DNA of 5,263 nucleotides from an uncultured Clostridia bacterium (lineage in GTDB: Bacteria > Bacillota > Clostridia > Oscillospirales > Oscillospiraceae). A program made the position numbers and the translations under genes. The notes below the pieces were generated by a model. That model worked only from the letters and a program-made list of their open reading frames with translations. It was not told where the DNA came from and did not search any database. Positions within the stretch are counted from its first letter, which is position 1. The number at the start of each line of letters is the position of its first letter. The stretch spans positions 1-5,263 of the forward strand of contig CAMHER010000144.1 in NCBI GenBank assembly GCA_946184215.1, read 5' to 3'. This document shows, in pieces, positions 4,432 through 5,263 of the stretch.

Positions 4432-5263
4432 ATGATCGTTAAGAACATCGAAAAAAAAGAGAACAATACTGTTTCCTTTCAGGTAAGCTGCGATGCGGCC
4501 GAATTTGAAAAGGCCATCAACAGCGCCTATCTGAAGGCAAAGAAGAATATATACATCCCCGGCTTCCGCAAGGGCAAAGCTCCCCGTGCCATTATCGAGG
4601 GCATGTACGGCGCCGAGGTTTTCTATCAGGATGCGATGGATGAGCTGGCTCCCGAGGCCTTTGACCTGGGCGTCAAGGAAGGCGAGCTGAAGGTCGTCGG
4701 CGCCCCGGCGATCTCCGACGTGAAGGTCACCGACGACAAGGGCGTCGACTACACCTTCTCCGCCGAGATCTACCCCACTGTCACCCTGGGCCAGTACAAG
4801 GGCCTGGAGGCCGAGCGTCCCGTGCGCGAGATCACCGAGCAGGACATCACCGACGAGCTGGAGAGCGCCCGCAAGCGCAATGCACGCAAGGTCAGCGCCG
4901 ATGACCGCGAGGCCAAGCTCGGAGACATTGCCAACATCGACTTTGACGGTTATCTGAACGGTGAGCGCTTCGACGGCGGCAAGAGCGAGGGCTATGACCT
5001 CGAACTTGGCTCCAACTCCTTTGTTCCCGGCTTCGAGGATCAGATCGTCGGCATGAAGGTCGGCGAGGAGAAGGATATCAACATCACCTTCCCCCAGGAG
5101 TACACCCCTGAGCTGGCCGGCAAGGACGTTGTCTTCAAGGTCAAGCTCAACAGCATCAGCTACAACGAGCTGCCCGAGCTGGACGATGAGTTTGCCGGCG
5201 ACAACGGCTTTGACACGCTTGACGAGTACAAGGCCGACATCCGCGCCAATATCGAAAAGCGCT
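4432..5263 (+). CDS. tig: Trigger factor, N-terminal and PPIase domains (3' end cut by window)
   Basis: The first 277 residues of trigger factor are present; the complete protein is usually about 420-450. Trigger factor is the ATP-independent chaperone that docks beside the ribosome exit tunnel and receives nascent chains. The ribosome-binding domain carries the signature GFRKGKAPR (44-52), which contacts the 50S subunit. The FKBP-type prolyl isomerase domain spans about 163-245 (GDIANIDFDGYLNGERFDGG, then LGSNSFVPGFEDQIVGMKVGEE and FPQEYTPELAGKDVVFKVKL). The helical C-terminal chaperone domain has just begun (LPELDDEFAGDNGFDTLDEYK). The start is fixed by AGGAGGG nine bases upstream. In Firmicutes tig is often followed by clpP, clpX and lon; that lies outside the window. 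Codons rich in G/C third positions suggest high expression, though this was judged by eye. Confidence 0.97.
   Translation, partial: MIVKNIEKKENNTVSFQVSCDAAEFEKAINSAYLKAKKNIYIPGFRKGKAPRAIIEGMYGAEVFYQDAMDELAPEAFDLGVKEGELKVVGAPAISDVKVTDDKGVDYTFSAEIYPTVTLGQYKGLEAERPVREITEQDITDELESARKRNARKVSADDREAKLGDIANIDFDGYLNGERFDGGKSEGYDLELGSNSFVPGFEDQIVGMKVGEEKDINITFPQEYTPELAGKDVVFKVKLNSISYNELPELDDEFAGDNGFDTLDEYKADIRANIEKR

Noticed and set aside
1..5263. Search for mobile elements, CRISPR arrays, tRNA or rRNA genes, toxin-antitoxin or defence genes
   Set aside because: None seen. No terminal inverted repeats, transposase motifs, regularly spaced repeats or tRNA-like folds were noticed by eye.

Overview
The window looks like chromosomal DNA from a Gram-positive anaerobe of class Clostridia. 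An Oscillospiraceae-type gut bacterium (Oscillibacter/Dysosmobacter-like) is my best guess. The grounds are the rplS-lepB-rbgA-rnhB-yraN order typical of Clostridia, purine-rich AGGAGG-type ribosome sites, coding with many G/C third positions between AT-rich promoters, and a DUF1540 gene. The genus is inference. Nearly everything here is core housekeeping. I see no mobile element, CRISPR array, tRNA, rRNA or phage gene.

Layout. (1) 1-273 is the 3' end of a DUF2344 / TIGR03936 radical-SAM-linked gene. (2) 274-425 holds an extended -10 promoter and a structured leader, probably an L19 autoregulatory leader. (3) 426-767 is rplS, followed by a strong intrinsic terminator at 787-812. (4) A near-consensus promoter at 816-845 drives a tight four-gene operon from 924 to 3347: lepB, rbgA, rnhB, yraN. 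Its junctions overlap by 1, 4 and 1 bases, so translation is probably coupled. (5) On the minus strand, 3388-3561 encodes a 57-residue, seven-cysteine DUF1540 protein with its own ribosome site. It ends at an intrinsic terminator (3346-3378) that abuts the yraN stop codon. (6) Diverging from it, 3632-4321 encodes a calcineurin-like phosphoesterase of the COG1768 type. (7) A promoter at 4364-4392 precedes tig (trigger factor), which starts at 4432 and runs off the window.

The genes centre on making and handling new proteins. L19 is a 50S subunit protein and RbgA is a late 50S assembly GTPase. Trigger factor receives nascent chains at the exit tunnel, and LepB cleaves signal peptides after Sec/Tat export. 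RNase HII removes ribonucleotides from DNA, and YraN is a nuclease-fold protein of unsettled function. rplS sits next to the lepB operon but is insulated from it by a terminator and a new promoter.

The points most worth a second look are the rplS leader (an 8-bp outer stem, a UCCG-capped hairpin and a possible pseudoknot), the small DUF1540 gene, the NRCD form of the RbgA G4 motif, and DUF2344 upstream of rplS where rimM-trmD is usual. I did not find a convincing new biological system.
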